Translations under genes and position numbers: made by a program
Shown here: piece by piece, positions 9,413 to 19,143 of the stretch
How the letters are laid out: each line of letters starts with the position of its first letter
Numbering within the stretch: the stretch's first letter is position 1
Source: Methanosarcina sp. ERenArc_MAG2
GTDB lineage: Archaea; Halobacteriota; Methanosarcinia; Methanosarcinales; Methanosarcinaceae
DNA: 64,000 nucleotides
NCBI GenBank assembly: GCA_023955635.1
Contig: JAMXHR010000003.1
Span: 1 to 64,000, forward strand
Direction of reading: 5' to 3'
Notes under the pieces: model-generated
What the model was told of the DNA's origin: nothing
Database searches by the model: none
The model's input: only the letters and a program-made list of their open reading frames with translations

Positions 9413-10557
9413 TAGGACTTACGCGGTTGAATCATTTTTTTGCAAGTTACTTTAAAATACGATAATTTGTATAATATTATCTATATATTTAAGGAAAAAA
9501 TCTTTGAGTTGAACGAAATAAATCCTGCTAAGTGTACTGAATTTGATTACATCAACTTTCTCGTTGCTTCTTCCCGAGTTTTTAGCTGTACAGAAGCTTC
9601 TAAGTGCAGTTTTTTCAACTCCACTAGTCCAGCTCATGACTCTTTTACTCGTCTCCTTCGGAGGCAACCCCCTGATACTGAATCATTATGGGAAGAAGTA
9701 AAAAATCTTGTCAATCCCAAAATAGGATTGCTTATTATCGATGACACTACTCTCGATAAACCTTACTCCAAACATATGGATCTTGTTTACAGGCAATGGA
9801 GTGGTAAACATCATCAAATTGTAAATGGAATCAATCTTGAAACCGTTGTCTGGACTAATAATGAAGCCATAATTCCAGTTGACTTTAGAATCTACGATAT
9901 AGATACAGACAGAAAAACAAAAAATGATCATTTCCTTGATATGTTAAATAAGGCAGAAGAACGTGGTTTTAAACCAGAATTTGTTTTGTTTGATACATGG
10001 TATTCCAGCATAAAAAATCTCAAAGAAATACGGAAAAAAGGATGGCGCTGGCTAACCAGGTTAAAGAAAAACCGATTAGTTAACCCTGATAACACTGGTA
10101 ATGTAGCAATCGAATTGGTAACTATTCCACCAGAAGGAATGAAGGTTCATCTGAGAGAATATGGTTTTATTAAGGTATTTCGGTTAGTTTCCAAAGATGG
10201 AGACACGCAATACTGGGCTACAAATGTACTGGGTATGCAAGAAGAAGAGAGGAAAAAGCTATCAAAGAAAGCTTGGAAAATTGAAGAATATCATAGGGGA
10301 ATAAAACAGTTTTGTGGAATAGAGCGGTGTCAGGCAAGGAAAAATGATGTGCAGAGAGCACACATAATGATGGCAATAAGAGCATTTCTAAGGTTTGAAG
10401 TACACAGAATAAGAACAGGTATATCATAGTTTGAAACAAAATGGAACATTATAAGAAATGCTGTTAACCAATTTATAAGAAACCCAATATGTGTCTTAGC
10501 ATAAAAACTGTAGGAATTCAGAAGTTGCCTGCAAAGCAGGCAACCGCGTAAGTCCTA
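9413..10557 (+). mobile_element. IS701-like insertion sequence, intact
   Basis: Perfect ends TAGGACTTACGCGGTTG and CAACCGCGTAAGTCCTA, flanked by the 5-bp direct repeat TAGTA (9408-9412, 10558-10562). It has one intact transposase gene. An end fragment of the same element is at 17646-18037. The 119-bp MITEs at 47950 and 57672 share the outer TAGGACTTACGC and also make 5-bp TSDs. Confidence 0.85.
9440..10429 (+). CDS. IS701-like DDE transposase
   Basis: 329-residue transposase that appears full length, starting at TTG 9440 just inside the left end. Visible motifs are LIIDDTTLDKPYSKHM (first Asp region), VLFDTWYSS (second Asp) and KIEEYHRGIKQFCGIER (Glu region of the DDE fold, YHRxxKQ). It is the only transposase in the window, with the ISAzo13 copy 3 and IS200 proteins, that reads uninterrupted from end to end. 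It may therefore also be able to move the 119-bp MITEs with matching ends. Family assignment rests on motifs only. Confidence 0.75.
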   Translation: MQVTLKYDNLYNIIYIFKEKIFELNEINPAKCTEFDYINFLVASSRVFSCTEASKCSFFNSTSPAHDSFTRLLRRQPPDTESLWEEVKNLVNPKIGLLIIDDTTLDKPYSKHMDLVYRQWSGKHHQIVNGINLETVVWTNNEAIIPVDFRIYDIDTDRKTKNDHFLDMLNKAEERGFKPEFVLFDTWYSSIKNLKEIRKKGWRWLTRLKKNRLVNPDNTGNVAIELVTIPPEGMKVHLREYGFIKVFRLVSKDGDTQYWATNVLGMQEEERKKLSKKAWKIEEYHRGIKQFCGIERCQARKNDVQRAHIMMAIRAFLRFEVHRIRTGIS

Positions 10558-10603
10558 TAGTATATATTTATATTTCATAAAAATACTAAATATATTACTT
10601 AAT

Positions 10604-10842
10604 CCACTTTCCGCAGTAAATTTCAGTAAATTCATATTTTTACCGCTATCGATTTTCAATCAAAAGTGGATTTATTGGACTTTTATGCAGTAGGTAAAAG
10701 CAACTATGTGGTGTATTTAGAGACCAAAAACGATATCATTCAATTTTCAACAAATACCTTTAAAAATCCAAATTATTTATATCTGTTCCAAAAACGCTAT
10801 CAGGAAACATATTGATTTCCAAAAAAGTACTGCGGAATGTGG
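10604..10842. mobile_element. 239-bp MITE with CCAC(T/A)TTCCGCAGTA ends
   Basis: Inverted ends CCACTTTCCGCAGTA at 10604 and TACTGCGGAATGTGG ending at 10842. The CTTTCCGCAG core is shared with the 252-bp MITE family, so the two are probably related. The rest of 10558-11143 is AT-rich with no gene; it precedes the large surface protein and should hold its promoter. Confidence 0.6.
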
Positions 10843-11143
10843 GCTTAATACTAATATTCATTAAATTATCTTTTAAAGGATATAATCTTAATTATAAATA
10901 AATTCAAAAATAAGTATAAAATAACCACTTGAGTTAAATTGTTCACAAGTTACTAACACTACTCGAAAACCAACGCAGCTATGTTCGCTTACCATGCGCT
11001 CTTTTGGTAAAAAGTTATAGTCACGCCTGTAATTATTGCAATAAAAAAATTTTGTAGTTCATTGAGCTATTGCATTATTTAGCCTCGTGACTATAAGTGT
11101 GCTATTGGTATCTTACTGTGAAATTTCTAATAGAGGGAAACTT

Positions 11144-13657
11144 ATGAGTCTATTCCAAAACCAATTATATTTTTCTTTCAATAAAAGTTTTAGAATTCTT
11201 TCAGCGATCAAAATTTTACTAATTAGTATTTGTAAAACTATTTATATATCTAAAGAATCGATTCTTAGTTTTGAGATTAGCTCGTCTAATGTAATTTCTA
11301 AATTACCACTATTTCGAATTTGTTTTATTCTGTGCACTTTTTTGTTACTGGTGGAGCCTGTATTGGGCTACAGTCAAGAAACTGCGACTTTAATTCCCCA
11401 ATCATCAACAATACTAGGTTTGAACAACACATTTCAGCCAACGATAACCAGTCTAAACGTTTCGGTAATCCCAGCTTATGCAGCAGATCCTTATGCAAAG
11501 GTCAACACTTCCGGTCTAATTGCTTGGTACCGTTTTGATGAAAATTCAGGTACAAGTGTTACTGATTCAAGTAGTTCTGGGCATAATAGCACAGCCACAA
11601 AGAAATTAACATGGGAAAATTTGAAATATAATTCAGCATGTCGTTTTAATGGCGCGAATAGCTCTATAAATCTTCCAAATAGTGGAATGACATGCAATAA
11701 TACAATGTCTTTTGCATGCTGGTTTAATACGACTACTAATAGCACTTCAAAAAATCAGCAAGTCTTTATCACTCAAACATCAGGCACAGTAAATCGAAAT
11801 TATGAGATTTATTTAAATGGTCCAACGCCAACCTTTCTTGTAGGTAGCGGATCAGATGCTAGTAGAATTTCATTTAATAATTATAACATTCAAGCCAATC
11901 ATAATTATTTCATCGCCTATGCAGTAAACAATTATTCATGTACGATGTGGATATATGATGGAACGAAATGGTATAATTCAACAGATACATTTGATTATGT
12001 TTTGAATAAGACGTCATCTTCTGGTTTTTCAATTGGGTATTTAAGTGGCACCTCGACAGCGTGGAATGGCTCTTTAGACAACATGCTAATATGGAATCGA
12101 GCAATAAATCAATCCGAAGTTTATAGCCTGGTATACGACACCTCAGTTGGAATAAGTGCAAAAACCAACAGTAATAGCACCTATTCGAGTGTGATTCCAG
12201 CAAATGGGAATACTGTAAACGTTCCATATTATTCAAACGATTTGCCTATATCTTCACTGGAATTTTTTATTCCATCGACCACTATAATTAACGGTACTTC
12301 CGTTTATGATTATCCAAGCTCGATATCTCCATTGAATGTGACAACAAATATTGATTATAACGAATTTCAATCAGTTATCGAAAATGATGTTAATAACACT
12401 TATTTTATGAACGTTACTTATACTACAATAGCTGATCATCCAACCGGTGTATATATAAACACCCTAGTAAACGACAGTAATGTTATTAATGCGGATTGGC
12501 TGGGTTCAGTAAGTTATGTTGCTACCGATAGTGGGGGAACAGTCACTTATAACGCGGTGAATCAGAGTATGGGGATTCAAACTGGGCCGCTAACTTCCGG
12601 TCAGACAGTAGTATATAAAGTAAGCATGGCGTATTGGAACGGTGATAAGCTAGACAACGCAAGCACAATTAATTATGAAGAATTTCCATTAGTTTTCGAA
12701 AAAGATGTTAATAACACTTATTTTATGAATGCTACTTATACCGCTATAACTGATCACCCAACAGGTGTATATATAACCACCCTAGTAAACGACGGTAATG
12801 TTATTAATGCGGGTTGGCTGGGTTCAGTAAGTTATGTTGCTACCGATAGCGGGGAAACAGTCACTTATTACGCAGCGAATCAGAGTATGGGGATTCAAAC
12901 TGGGCCGCTAACTTCCGGTCAGACAGTAGTATATAATGTGAGCATGGCGTATGGGCATGGTGACACGGTAGACAACACAGGCAAACGCATCATAAGATGG
13001 CAAGGTCTAAACTGGACATGCAAAAATGTTCAAGGTGCAGACCCGGGTTCCAACAACTTCAGTGATTCGTCTAATAATATCTGGATTGATGATCAACAAC
13101 GGTTGCACTTAACAATTAAAAAAGATGGTGGTAATTGGAATTGTACAGAAATTAGATGCCAAAATAATTACACATTCGGCAAATTTACCTGGAAAATTGA
13201 TCCAGATAGTTCAGTCTTCAATTTAAGTCAAAAAAGCGCATGGATTGGATTGTTCTCTTATAGAGATGATAACAACGAGACCGATGTTGAGATCTCTAGA
13301 TGGCAGGGGCAGGGAAATCACCTATTATTGTACACATTACAGCCATACTGGATACCTGGAAACAGTCAAGGATATCTACCAGCTGTGACCAACTCTCAAG
13401 GATCAACTACTGACGAAAACGGTTATGATGGCTCCGGCATGACCATTTCAATGGATAGAGAACCCACATATGTTGATTTTACAGCTTTGGATAACAGTGG
13501 CAATGTTATAGCATATGAGCATTTCACTAATTCTGCTATGATTGATAAGGGACCTGAACAACTTATGATGAATTTTTATTTGCGTTCAATCCCAACCAGT
13601 GGACCTGATGTGGAAATTATTTTGGATAGTGTAAGAGTAAATGCTACATCGGTTTAA
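11144..13657 (+). CDS. LamG / GH16-like exported surface protein
   Basis: 837 residues from ATG 11144, chosen because AGAGGG lies 7 nt upstream. Residues 1-55 are polar to amphipathic. Residues 56-75 form a hydrophobic segment (LFRICFILCTFLLLVEPVLG), probably an internal signal or anchor. Residues about 120-320 form a LamG/concanavalin-like domain (GLIAWYRFDENSG, LDNMLIWNRAI). Two nearly identical repeats of about 105 residues follow (about 402-502 and 508-610). The C-terminal 220 residues resemble a GH16 beta-jelly roll, including a possible catalytic ExDxE (ETDVE, near 712). It is rich in NxT/S sequons. Together with the adjacent glycosyltransferase and dehydratase it suggests extracellular glycan binding or cleavage. 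Catalysis is inferred. Confidence 0.7.
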   Translation: MSLFQNQLYFSFNKSFRILSAIKILLISICKTIYISKESILSFEISSSNVISKLPLFRICFILCTFLLLVEPVLGYSQETATLIPQSSTILGLNNTFQPTITSLNVSVIPAYAADPYAKVNTSGLIAWYRFDENSGTSVTDSSSSGHNSTATKKLTWENLKYNSACRFNGANSSINLPNSGMTCNNTMSFACWFNTTTNSTSKNQQVFITQTSGTVNRNYEIYLNGPTPTFLVGSGSDASRISFNNYNIQANHNYFIAYAVNNYSCTMWIYDGTKWYNSTDTFDYVLNKTSSSGFSIGYLSGTSTAWNGSLDNMLIWNRAINQSEVYSLVYDTSVGISAKTNSNSTYSSVIPANGNTVNVPYYSNDLPISSLEFFIPSTTIINGTSVYDYPSSISPLNVTTNIDYNEFQSVIENDVNNTYFMNVTYTTIADHPTGVYINTLVNDSNVINADWLGSVSYVATDSGGTVTYNAVNQSMGIQTGPLTSGQTVVYKVSMAYWNGDKLDNASTINYEEFPLVFEKDVNNTYFMNATYTAITDHPTGVYITTLVNDGNVINAGWLGSVSYVATDSGETVTYYAANQSMGIQTGPLTSGQTVVYNVSMAYGHGDTVDNTGKRIIRWQGLNWTCKNVQGADPGSNNFSDSSNNIWIDDQQRLHLTIKKDGGNWNCTEIRCQNNYTFGKFTWKIDPDSSVFNLSQKSAWIGLFSYRDDNNETDVEISRWQGQGNHLLLYTLQPYWIPGNSQGYLPAVTNSQGSTTDENGYDGSGMTISMDREPTYVDFTALDNSGNVIAYEHFTNSAMIDKGPEQLMMNFYLRSIPTSGPDVEIILDSVRVNATSV

Positions 13658-13849
13658 AATCTCTATAAAACTGTGATTCTGTAATCTACATTTGCTTAAA
13701 ACATATACTAATTTCGTGGTCATCCCACCTGAAAGGTTGGATGTGCTTTGAATCTCCTATTTTTTTGGGAATAGTTTAGCGATCTTTGACAAAAGACTTC
13801 CTTAATAAGAATTGCATTCCCAACTCCGTATTTTGACACTGAGAATTTG

Positions 13850-13955
13850 TAACGAAATAACTTAGGCAATGAATAATATAGTTGAAGTTAAATCAATTCA
13901 TTTGTTTGTGAAAGTGATTTAATACATACTTATATACTGCCTATGTTATTTCGCT
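13850..13955. mobile_element. possible MITE, CGAAATAAC..GCCTA ends
   Basis: AACGAAATAACTTAGGCA (13851) and TGCCTATGTTATTTCGCT (13938-13955) are imperfect inverted repeats about 105 bp apart with AT-rich sequence between. No clear target duplication. The remainder of 13658-14164 shows no gene. Confidence 0.45.
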
Positions 13956-14164
13956 GCGAGTCCTAAGAAGCCTACTCTAAAACGGAGCAACGATATAGAG
14001 TTTTATCTGACTCGAAGAAGAAGAGGCTTATTTCATCCCTTACTTAAAAGCCGGAGCATTCGTAACCCTCTGTGCTCCCAAATGATAGATTTATTTTTAG
14101 TTATTGCCTTTCTTATTCACTTCTTAAGCACTGACATTTTTTAATAATTAAATATTTTGTGGGA

Positions 14165-15316
14165 TTATGATTCTTCGTATTTTATTTTAGTTTTAATGAT
14201 TCCAAAGTTTTTATCTTTTGAGGCCATATAAAAATACCATAGAATGCCAAAAGGTACCATTATCAATGAAATAAAAAGCATATAAATTGGCATAAGGAAT
14301 AAGTATCTATTCTTTTTCCCCCAATGATTATAGAATGTAAGTCCAATATATAATCCTATTACGATATAAAGCTGAAGGCTTATTATAAAAAGTGTAAGCC
14401 ATCTTAATGGAAACATAAGAATCACTACTACGGCGCCATAAAACCAAAAAACTGGATGCTTGAATATAAATTTAAAATTTATAATGAAAAGTCGAAACTC
14501 TCCACCACTCCATGCTAATCGTTGCCTATACCATGATTTAAAACTATCAGGAACCGCCGTTAAAACAATAAAAGGTATGTGACCTACATTATAACCTAAT
14601 GTTATAGCAAGTAATCCTGTTTCAACATCATTTCCTTGAAAAAATAAGGAGTGTCTGTCCATTATATTTTTCAATACATCTGTTTTAGCAACATGACATG
14701 CACCAGAGATAAGCCAAGGGCAAAGAAACCTAAAGTTCATTGCAGCATCATACTCAAAAGTCTGTAGCTGAGTCAAAATAGATGAATGGGTATTATTAGG
14801 TACGATTCTAATTGATGCTATATCATATTTTTTGTGTTCTAATTCACCTACAAGAAAGGAAATATCTTGAGCAGTTGTTGAATCAGCATCTAAAGTTACG
14901 ACAAAAGGGGTTGTGACTGTGTGTAAAACATTTCTAATTATTGTATCGCGCATTGATCCTGAAGTTGTTCTCTGTTCAGAATTTGACCTTATTTTATCAA
15001 CTTCAAACTTTGGCTTATCCTTGAAAAGTAAGAAATTGTACTTTTTCGCCAATGTCTCTAAGTTGGTACAAAACTCCTCTGATTCATCTCCAGTAGTACA
15101 TAATATAACCCGTGAGCCGTATTTTGATAGATATTCAACATTTTCAAGATACTTAATATTGCCCCAAATTGGAACTAATATTTTATATTCTGCGTGATTT
15201 TCGTTGGAAAGCGAATATATATGGAATAAACGGTTTCGTATACTAACTATGATCTCGGCAGCTATAAAGCAAGGACTGACAATCATAGTTATAAATATTA
15301 TCCAATCCGAGTTCAT
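14165..15316 (-). CDS. membrane glycosyltransferase, family 2 (processive type)
   Basis: 383 residues. An N-terminal membrane segment (residues about 5-25) precedes a GT-A domain with the metal-binding DADST motif, GNDVETGL (acceptor/base region) and QRLAWSGGEFR. This last motif resembles the Q(Q/R)xRW signature of hyaluronan, chitin and cellulose synthase type enzymes. Three to four C-terminal membrane helices follow. It likely polymerises or transfers a sugar at the cytoplasmic membrane. The downstream partner in the same direction is the CapD-like gene at 15457-16659, 140 bp upstream in transcription order, so they may be co-transcribed. Product sugar unknown. Confidence 0.75.
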   Translation of the reverse strand: MNSDWIIFITMIVSPCFIAAEIIVSIRNRLFHIYSLSNENHAEYKILVPIWGNIKYLENVEYLSKYGSRVILCTTGDESEEFCTNLETLAKKYNFLLFKDKPKFEVDKIRSNSEQRTTSGSMRDTIIRNVLHTVTTPFVVTLDADSTTAQDISFLVGELEHKKYDIASIRIVPNNTHSSILTQLQTFEYDAAMNFRFLCPWLISGACHVAKTDVLKNIMDRHSLFFQGNDVETGLLAITLGYNVGHIPFIVLTAVPDSFKSWYRQRLAWSGGEFRLFIINFKFIFKHPVFWFYGAVVVILMFPLRWLTLFIISLQLYIVIGLYIGLTFYNHWGKKNRYLFLMPIYMLFISLIMVPFGILWYFYMASKDKNFGIIKTKIKYEES

Positions 15317-15339
15317 ATTCTTACGTTACTTTAATTTTG

Positions 15340-15453
15340 ACTAATATCGACAGTCTGTTTTATGTCAATAACTTCTGTACAATTTTTGAGAGTATAAAAA
15401 GCCCTGCAAGTCTATTTCAAAGCTCCTCCATTGAAGGCTCTAAACAAATTATG
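15340..15453 (-). repeat. tandem partial duplicate of the capD-like 3' end
   Basis: This stretch repeats, with many changes, the last 125 bp of the adjacent gene (15466-15590). Both contain matching stretches for the ICTGTTTTATGT and AACTTCTGTAC segments. It is no longer an open frame. It probably arose by a local tandem duplication of the gene end. Confidence 0.65.
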
Positions 15454-15456
15454 GCC

Positions 15457-16659
15457 TTAAGATAGATCAACATCGACAGTTTGTTTTATGTTAATGACTT
15501 CTGTACGATTCTTAATTGTATCAAGCAACTCTTTAAGTCTATCTCGAATCCCTTCTGTTGAAGTCTCTAAATTCACCATGGCCCTAAGATACATTTTGTC
15601 GTAATCAGTTATGATCCCAAATTGATCAACATCTACTTTTGTGATTAGTGGGTGTGAAGTTGGTGTATTAATTTCAGATGGATCTAGCAGTTCTTCATGG
15701 AGTTTTTCCCCTTCACGTAATCCAGTATATATTATTTTTGGATGTTTGCATCCTGTTATTCTCACAAATTTATCAATCAAATCAACGATTTTAACACTTG
15801 TCCCCATATCAAGAATATATGTTTCTCCACAGAGACCTAATGATGAAGCTTCTATAACAAGAGAAGCTGCCTCTGGTATTGTCATGAAAAAGCGGGATAC
15901 TTCTGGATGAGTTACCTGTATGGGTTTTTCATTTTCAATTTGCCACATTAATGTTTGTAGAAAAGAACCACGACTCCCCAAAACATTTCCAAATCTAACA
16001 GAAGCAACTTTTGTTATCCCACCGCAGTATCCAGCAATGCAAAGTTCAGCTAACCTTTTAGTCATTCCCAATACTGAAACTGGTCTAGCTGCTTTATCAG
16101 TTGAAATATTAACAAAATATTTTACTTCACATTCAATACATGCTGATATAATGTTATCCGTACCGAAGACATTAGTATTTATTGCTTCAACAGGTGACCG
16201 TTCAAGAAGAGGAAGATACTTATGCGCAGCAGCATGGTAGACAATATCTGGATTAATTTGAGTAAATATTCTTAACATTGATTTTCTATCTCTTACATCA
16301 GCAAGAATTAGATTTTCAGTAGTTAGGAGGGCATCTCCGTTAAGTTGCAATGAGAGACTATACAAAGAATATTCATCGTTATCAAGACAGTATATTTCTT
16401 TTGCTTTTAATTGCACAAGTTGTTGAACAATTTCACTTCCAATTGATCCGCCAGCACCAGTAACTAGTATAACCTTGCCTTTAATAAGTTCCTTGGCTCT
16501 ATAACTATAAATCGGCGTTGTGTCTCTTTCTAGTAACTTGGTCGAAAAGCCCATGTTGCTGAGATTAATTGAAGGGATTTTATTATATACAGAAAAATTA
16601 ATATATTTTTCTGCATTCTGCGATATGTTTTCGGTAGACATTGTATACATCACACACAT
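15457..16659 (-). CDS. nucleotide-sugar 4,6-dehydratase/epimerase (CapD/FlaA1 type)
   Basis: 400 residues, SDR fold. The Rossmann motif GAGGSIGSEI is at about residue 67. The family regions DIVYHAAAHKYLPLLERSP, STDKAARPVSVLGMTKRLAE (carrying the catalytic Lys; Met replaces the usual Tyr, as in FlaA1/CapD enzymes) and SRFFMTIPEAASLV are all visible. It lacks the N-terminal membrane helices of long CapD proteins and resembles the soluble form. It would make a keto-sugar nucleotide for surface glycan assembly, fitting the neighbouring glycosyltransferase. The start is uncertain: no clear SD precedes ATG 16659, and ATG 16641 is an alternative. Confidence 0.8.
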   Translation of the reverse strand: MCVMYTMSTENISQNAEKYINFSVYNKIPSINLSNMGFSTKLLERDTTPIYSYRAKELIKGKVILVTGAGGSIGSEIVQQLVQLKAKEIYCLDNDEYSLYSLSLQLNGDALLTTENLILADVRDRKSMLRIFTQINPDIVYHAAAHKYLPLLERSPVEAINTNVFGTDNIISACIECEVKYFVNISTDKAARPVSVLGMTKRLAELCIAGYCGGITKVASVRFGNVLGSRGSFLQTLMWQIENEKPIQVTHPEVSRFFMTIPEAASLVIEASSLGLCGETYILDMGTSVKIVDLIDKFVRITGCKHPKIIYTGLREGEKLHEELLDPSEINTPTSHPLITKVDVDQFGIITDYDKMYLRAMVNLETSTEGIRDRLKELLDTIKNRTEVINIKQTVDVDLS

Positions 16660-17008
16660 TTAATTTTAAATGGAAAAATCTTATTTTTCCTCATAATAGT
16701 TTATAAATTATGACACTTATGCATTTATAAAGACAATTTAAGCACATTAAACATCATTAGTGAAATTTATCTTTTAAGCGTTTAATAATTTAATGTCATT
16801 GATTTTAATTCTGATACATAAGCCCATCTCAATTGTAAAATAAATTAATTTTGAGATATGTTCTAACAATTTTTTGTTGTAAACAAAGCTAGAATAAAAT
16901 ACTCATGTAAAAGAAGGTTATCCAGACAATGTGTGTGTGGTATGCGCATAATTAGTTTGATATGCACATGGGCGCAGAAACGGGGCTGAAATTAATGGAG
17001 GTAATATT
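16660..17008. other. intergenic between divergent genes, AT-rich
   Basis: 349 bp between the start of the capD-like gene (minus) and the start of the gene at 17009 (plus), so it must hold two promoters. I see no convincing operator or RNA element. Confidence 0.4.
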
Positions 17009-17575
17009 TTGAAAAACCACCGCATTTCCACTACACTGTCAGAAAAACACTGGAACTTATTAAAAAAATACTCTGAAGAATTTAAAACTCAGCAAAAAAC
17101 TTTGGAGTATGCATTGGAATGCCTGGAAAACAGCTCACAGAAGAGTCTAACATTAACCTTAGAAGAGAAGTATTGGATGCGTATTAAAGGGATAAAATCA
17201 TTAATTGCCATCGAAAAAACTGCCTTTAAATTGCTAATAGAAACTGCTAATATTGAACTGCTAAACGAGCTTTTTATCCGAGATAAAATCATAGAATATA
17301 CAATAGAGTTTTACTTTCAGAAGTCTATTAAGGAATGTAGTCTAAAAGAAGTTATAGAAGGACTAGTTATCAATCTTAAGATAACTAACTGGGTCGATAC
17401 TGCAGATTTCATAGATGGAGGAAATCATTATAAGCTGATACTAATCAATAGTCTTGGCTTTACTTTTTCTAAACTGGTTACAACACTGATTGAAAATGTA
17501 TTTGAAACTTATGGAGTAATGGCAGAGAGTATAGTTTCCATAAAGACGATTTTCATTAAAATCTTCAAAATTTAG
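17009..17575 (+). CDS. hypothetical protein with ribbon-helix-helix-like N-terminus
   Basis: 188 residues starting at TTG 17009, chosen because GGAGGT lies 7 nt upstream. The first 45 residues (RISTTLSEKHWNLLKKYSEE) look like an RHH DNA-binding segment followed by a helix. The remainder (EYTIEFYFQKSIKECSLKEV and a possible ligand-binding half) matches no named family I can identify; I believe related proteins are widespread in Methanosarcina. It is divergent from the surface-glycan genes and might regulate them (inference). The gene ends immediately before IS debris. Confidence 0.6.
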   Translation: MKNHRISTTLSEKHWNLLKKYSEEFKTQQKTLEYALECLENSSQKSLTLTLEEKYWMRIKGIKSLIAIEKTAFKLLIETANIELLNELFIRDKIIEYTIEFYFQKSIKECSLKEVIEGLVINLKITNWVDTADFIDGGNHYKLILINSLGFTFSKLVTTLIENVFETYGVMAESIVSIKTIFIKIFKI

Positions 17576-17582
17576 CAATTAA

Positions 17583-17645
17583 GGGTGTCTCAAAACTCAA
17601 CTCGTTTCAACAATTGGGCAATTGACATTGTTGAGTTTAAATTTA
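17583..17645 (+). mobile_element. left-end remnant of ISAzo13-type element A
   Basis: GTGTCTCAAAACTCAA and the following 45 bases match the left end of element A (3517 onward). It is cut off by the IS701-like fragment that follows. Confidence 0.6.
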
Positions 17646-18037
17646 TAGGACTTACGCGGTTGAATCATTTTTTTTGTAAGTTGCCTTAAAATACGACAAT
17701 TTGTATAATATCCTACATTCGGCAGGTCGACAATTAATTTTCAATAGATTTACTGATGGCGATTTTGAAATGATGCTCCATAATTGTGTGCAGTTGTTAG
17801 GTTTACATATGACCAATTGTTAATTTCTCATACAAAACTTCAATGAAAAAATGATTCAGTACTTATATATGTCGTGGGAATTGAGCCACACGTTAACCAA
17901 CTTTAAACCCAATATATAGTTAGCTAATATTCAAAAACGGTATCGGAAAAATATTCTAATTTTTAATGTCGACCTGCCGAAAGCAGGTAATATCATCTGT
18001 ATATATAAGGAAAACAAATCTTTGAGTTGAACGAAAT
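17646..18037 (+). mobile_element. IS701-like end fragment split by a 276-bp MITE
   Basis: 17646-17711 plus 17988-18037 match the first 115 bp of the intact element at 9413, starting with TAGGACTTACGCGG. The rest is missing; homology ends at ACGAAAT (18037), where LURP-associated sequence begins. Confidence 0.75.
17712..17987. mobile_element. 276-bp MITE, TTCGGCAGGTCGAC family, copy 1
   Basis: Ends CCTACATTCGGCAGGTCGAC at the left and the complement of CCTGCTTTCGGCAGGTCGAC at the right, with the 6-bp direct repeat TAATAT. The uninterrupted sequence at 9470-9490 confirms the empty site. An inverted copy is at 45543-45819. No transposase with these ends is in the window. Confidence 0.9.
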
Positions 18038-18066
18038 CAAATTGCATGCGGCCACCCCACCCTAAA

Positions 18067-18183
18067 CAGGCTGTCCGACAATTACAGATAGTAATAAAAA
18101 TACAAAAAAAGAAGACATTTAAAACCTTTAAATCGAAAAAGAAGGAATTAGTTCATTACCAGTAGTAATTGTCGGACAACCTC
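18067..18183. mobile_element. 117-bp MITE, AGGCTGTCCGACAATT family, copy 2
   Basis: Same ends and flanks as 2109-2225, with a diverged core. It sits 65 bp beyond the 3' end of the LURP-one gene, where it could affect transcript ends. Confidence 0.75.
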
Positions 18184-18248
18184 TAAAGGATAGGGTATTC
18201 GTGACCCTCCGCACTCCCAAAGTAATAAGTTTCAATAATTTTTCCTAT

Positions 18249-18785
18249 TCAGTCTTCGTGCGCCATTTGATCGATCGCCGTCGTAATTGCCAGAATAAGC
18301 GCATTATCCTGTCCTGGCTCGATTTCCACTCCATAGGTATCCCGGACGCGGAACCACTTTTTTGAGACTTCTGCAATTTGCTCTCCTTCAACATCAATAC
18401 GGTACTCATGATCCAGAATATTACCCCGAATATCCATGTCATTTCCATCCGGAACTTCAACTTTCCACCTGTCCCTCAGAATGGTGATAAGAGCTTTTTT
18501 GACTGTTGCAGCGATACCGTCGTCAGGTTTTATTATATCCATAGTATCCCTGAGCTTGAGCAATCTCTCCTTAATTTTATAAAGATCCCTCCCCTGTGCA
18601 TCCTTGAAAATCAGCGTGTCACGCAGGCGAAATACCTTGCCATCCACATAGAAAGCTTTCTCCCCTTTTTCATCCTCAATCCAGTAGTCTTCTCCGATGG
18701 AGAGCAGTTCCTGCGTCATACGATAAATGTGTCTGCCTTCGTCCCTGCGGTCACCAGAGCCACCTTCTGTTCTTATTCCGGTCAT
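18249..18785 (-). CDS. LURP-one-related family protein
   Basis: 178 residues from ATG 18785. That start is preceded by AGAGAGG; a longer frame runs into the MITE and is not credible. The fold family (tubby C-terminal-like barrel, PF04525) shows in SIGEDYWIEDEKGEKAFYVD, VFRLRDTLIFKDAQGRDLY and repeated RDxxxIxxxD strands. Function in archaea is unknown; some members bind membranes or lipids. The 252-bp MITE inserted 45 bp upstream of the start (18831-19082) may have replaced its promoter. A truncated copy is at 2287-2521. Confidence 0.8.
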   Translation of the reverse strand: MTGIRTEGGSGDRRDEGRHIYRMTQELLSIGEDYWIEDEKGEKAFYVDGKVFRLRDTLIFKDAQGRDLYKIKERLLKLRDTMDIIKPDDGIAATVKKALITILRDRWKVEVPDGNDMDIRGNILDHEYRIDVEGEQIAEVSKKWFRVRDTYGVEIEPGQDNALILAITTAIDQMAHED

Positions 18786-18830
18786 GATTCCTCTCTTTAA
18801 AATTTGAATTAAGAAGCAACAGCATTTAAT

Positions 18831-19082
18831 CTGACTTTCCGCAGATGTCCTTTCAATTTTCATAATTTTTCCTGCTATCGTTTTTTCTGAAAACCGACTT
18901 GGTTACTCAAAATGTGTTTTTGAATTTTTTCCAAAACTTTCGACCTTTTGCCTTCATTTAGGACTTATAGCAGCCATTTTCTTAAGCTTCAGTAAAGATA
19001 ATAACTGCAAATTTTCGAATATTTCTCCAAAAACGATAACAGGAAAAATGTTATTTTTTTGAAGACATCTGCGGAAAGTCAG
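18831..19082. mobile_element. 252-bp MITE, copy 2
   Basis: Same sequence as 438-689, in the opposite orientation, with the 6-bp direct repeat TTTAAT (18825-18830, 19083-19088). It lies between the alcohol dehydrogenase gene end and the LURP-one gene start. Confidence 0.9.
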
Positions 19083-19143
19083 TTTAATTGCAGCATTTGA
19101 GATTTTTAGATTTAAGGTGGTCTTTCCGCCCGTCCCTGTCCAA

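Noticed and set aside
18786..18863. Upstream extension of the LURP-one gene
   Set aside because: It enters the 252-bp MITE; ATG 18785 has a good SD.
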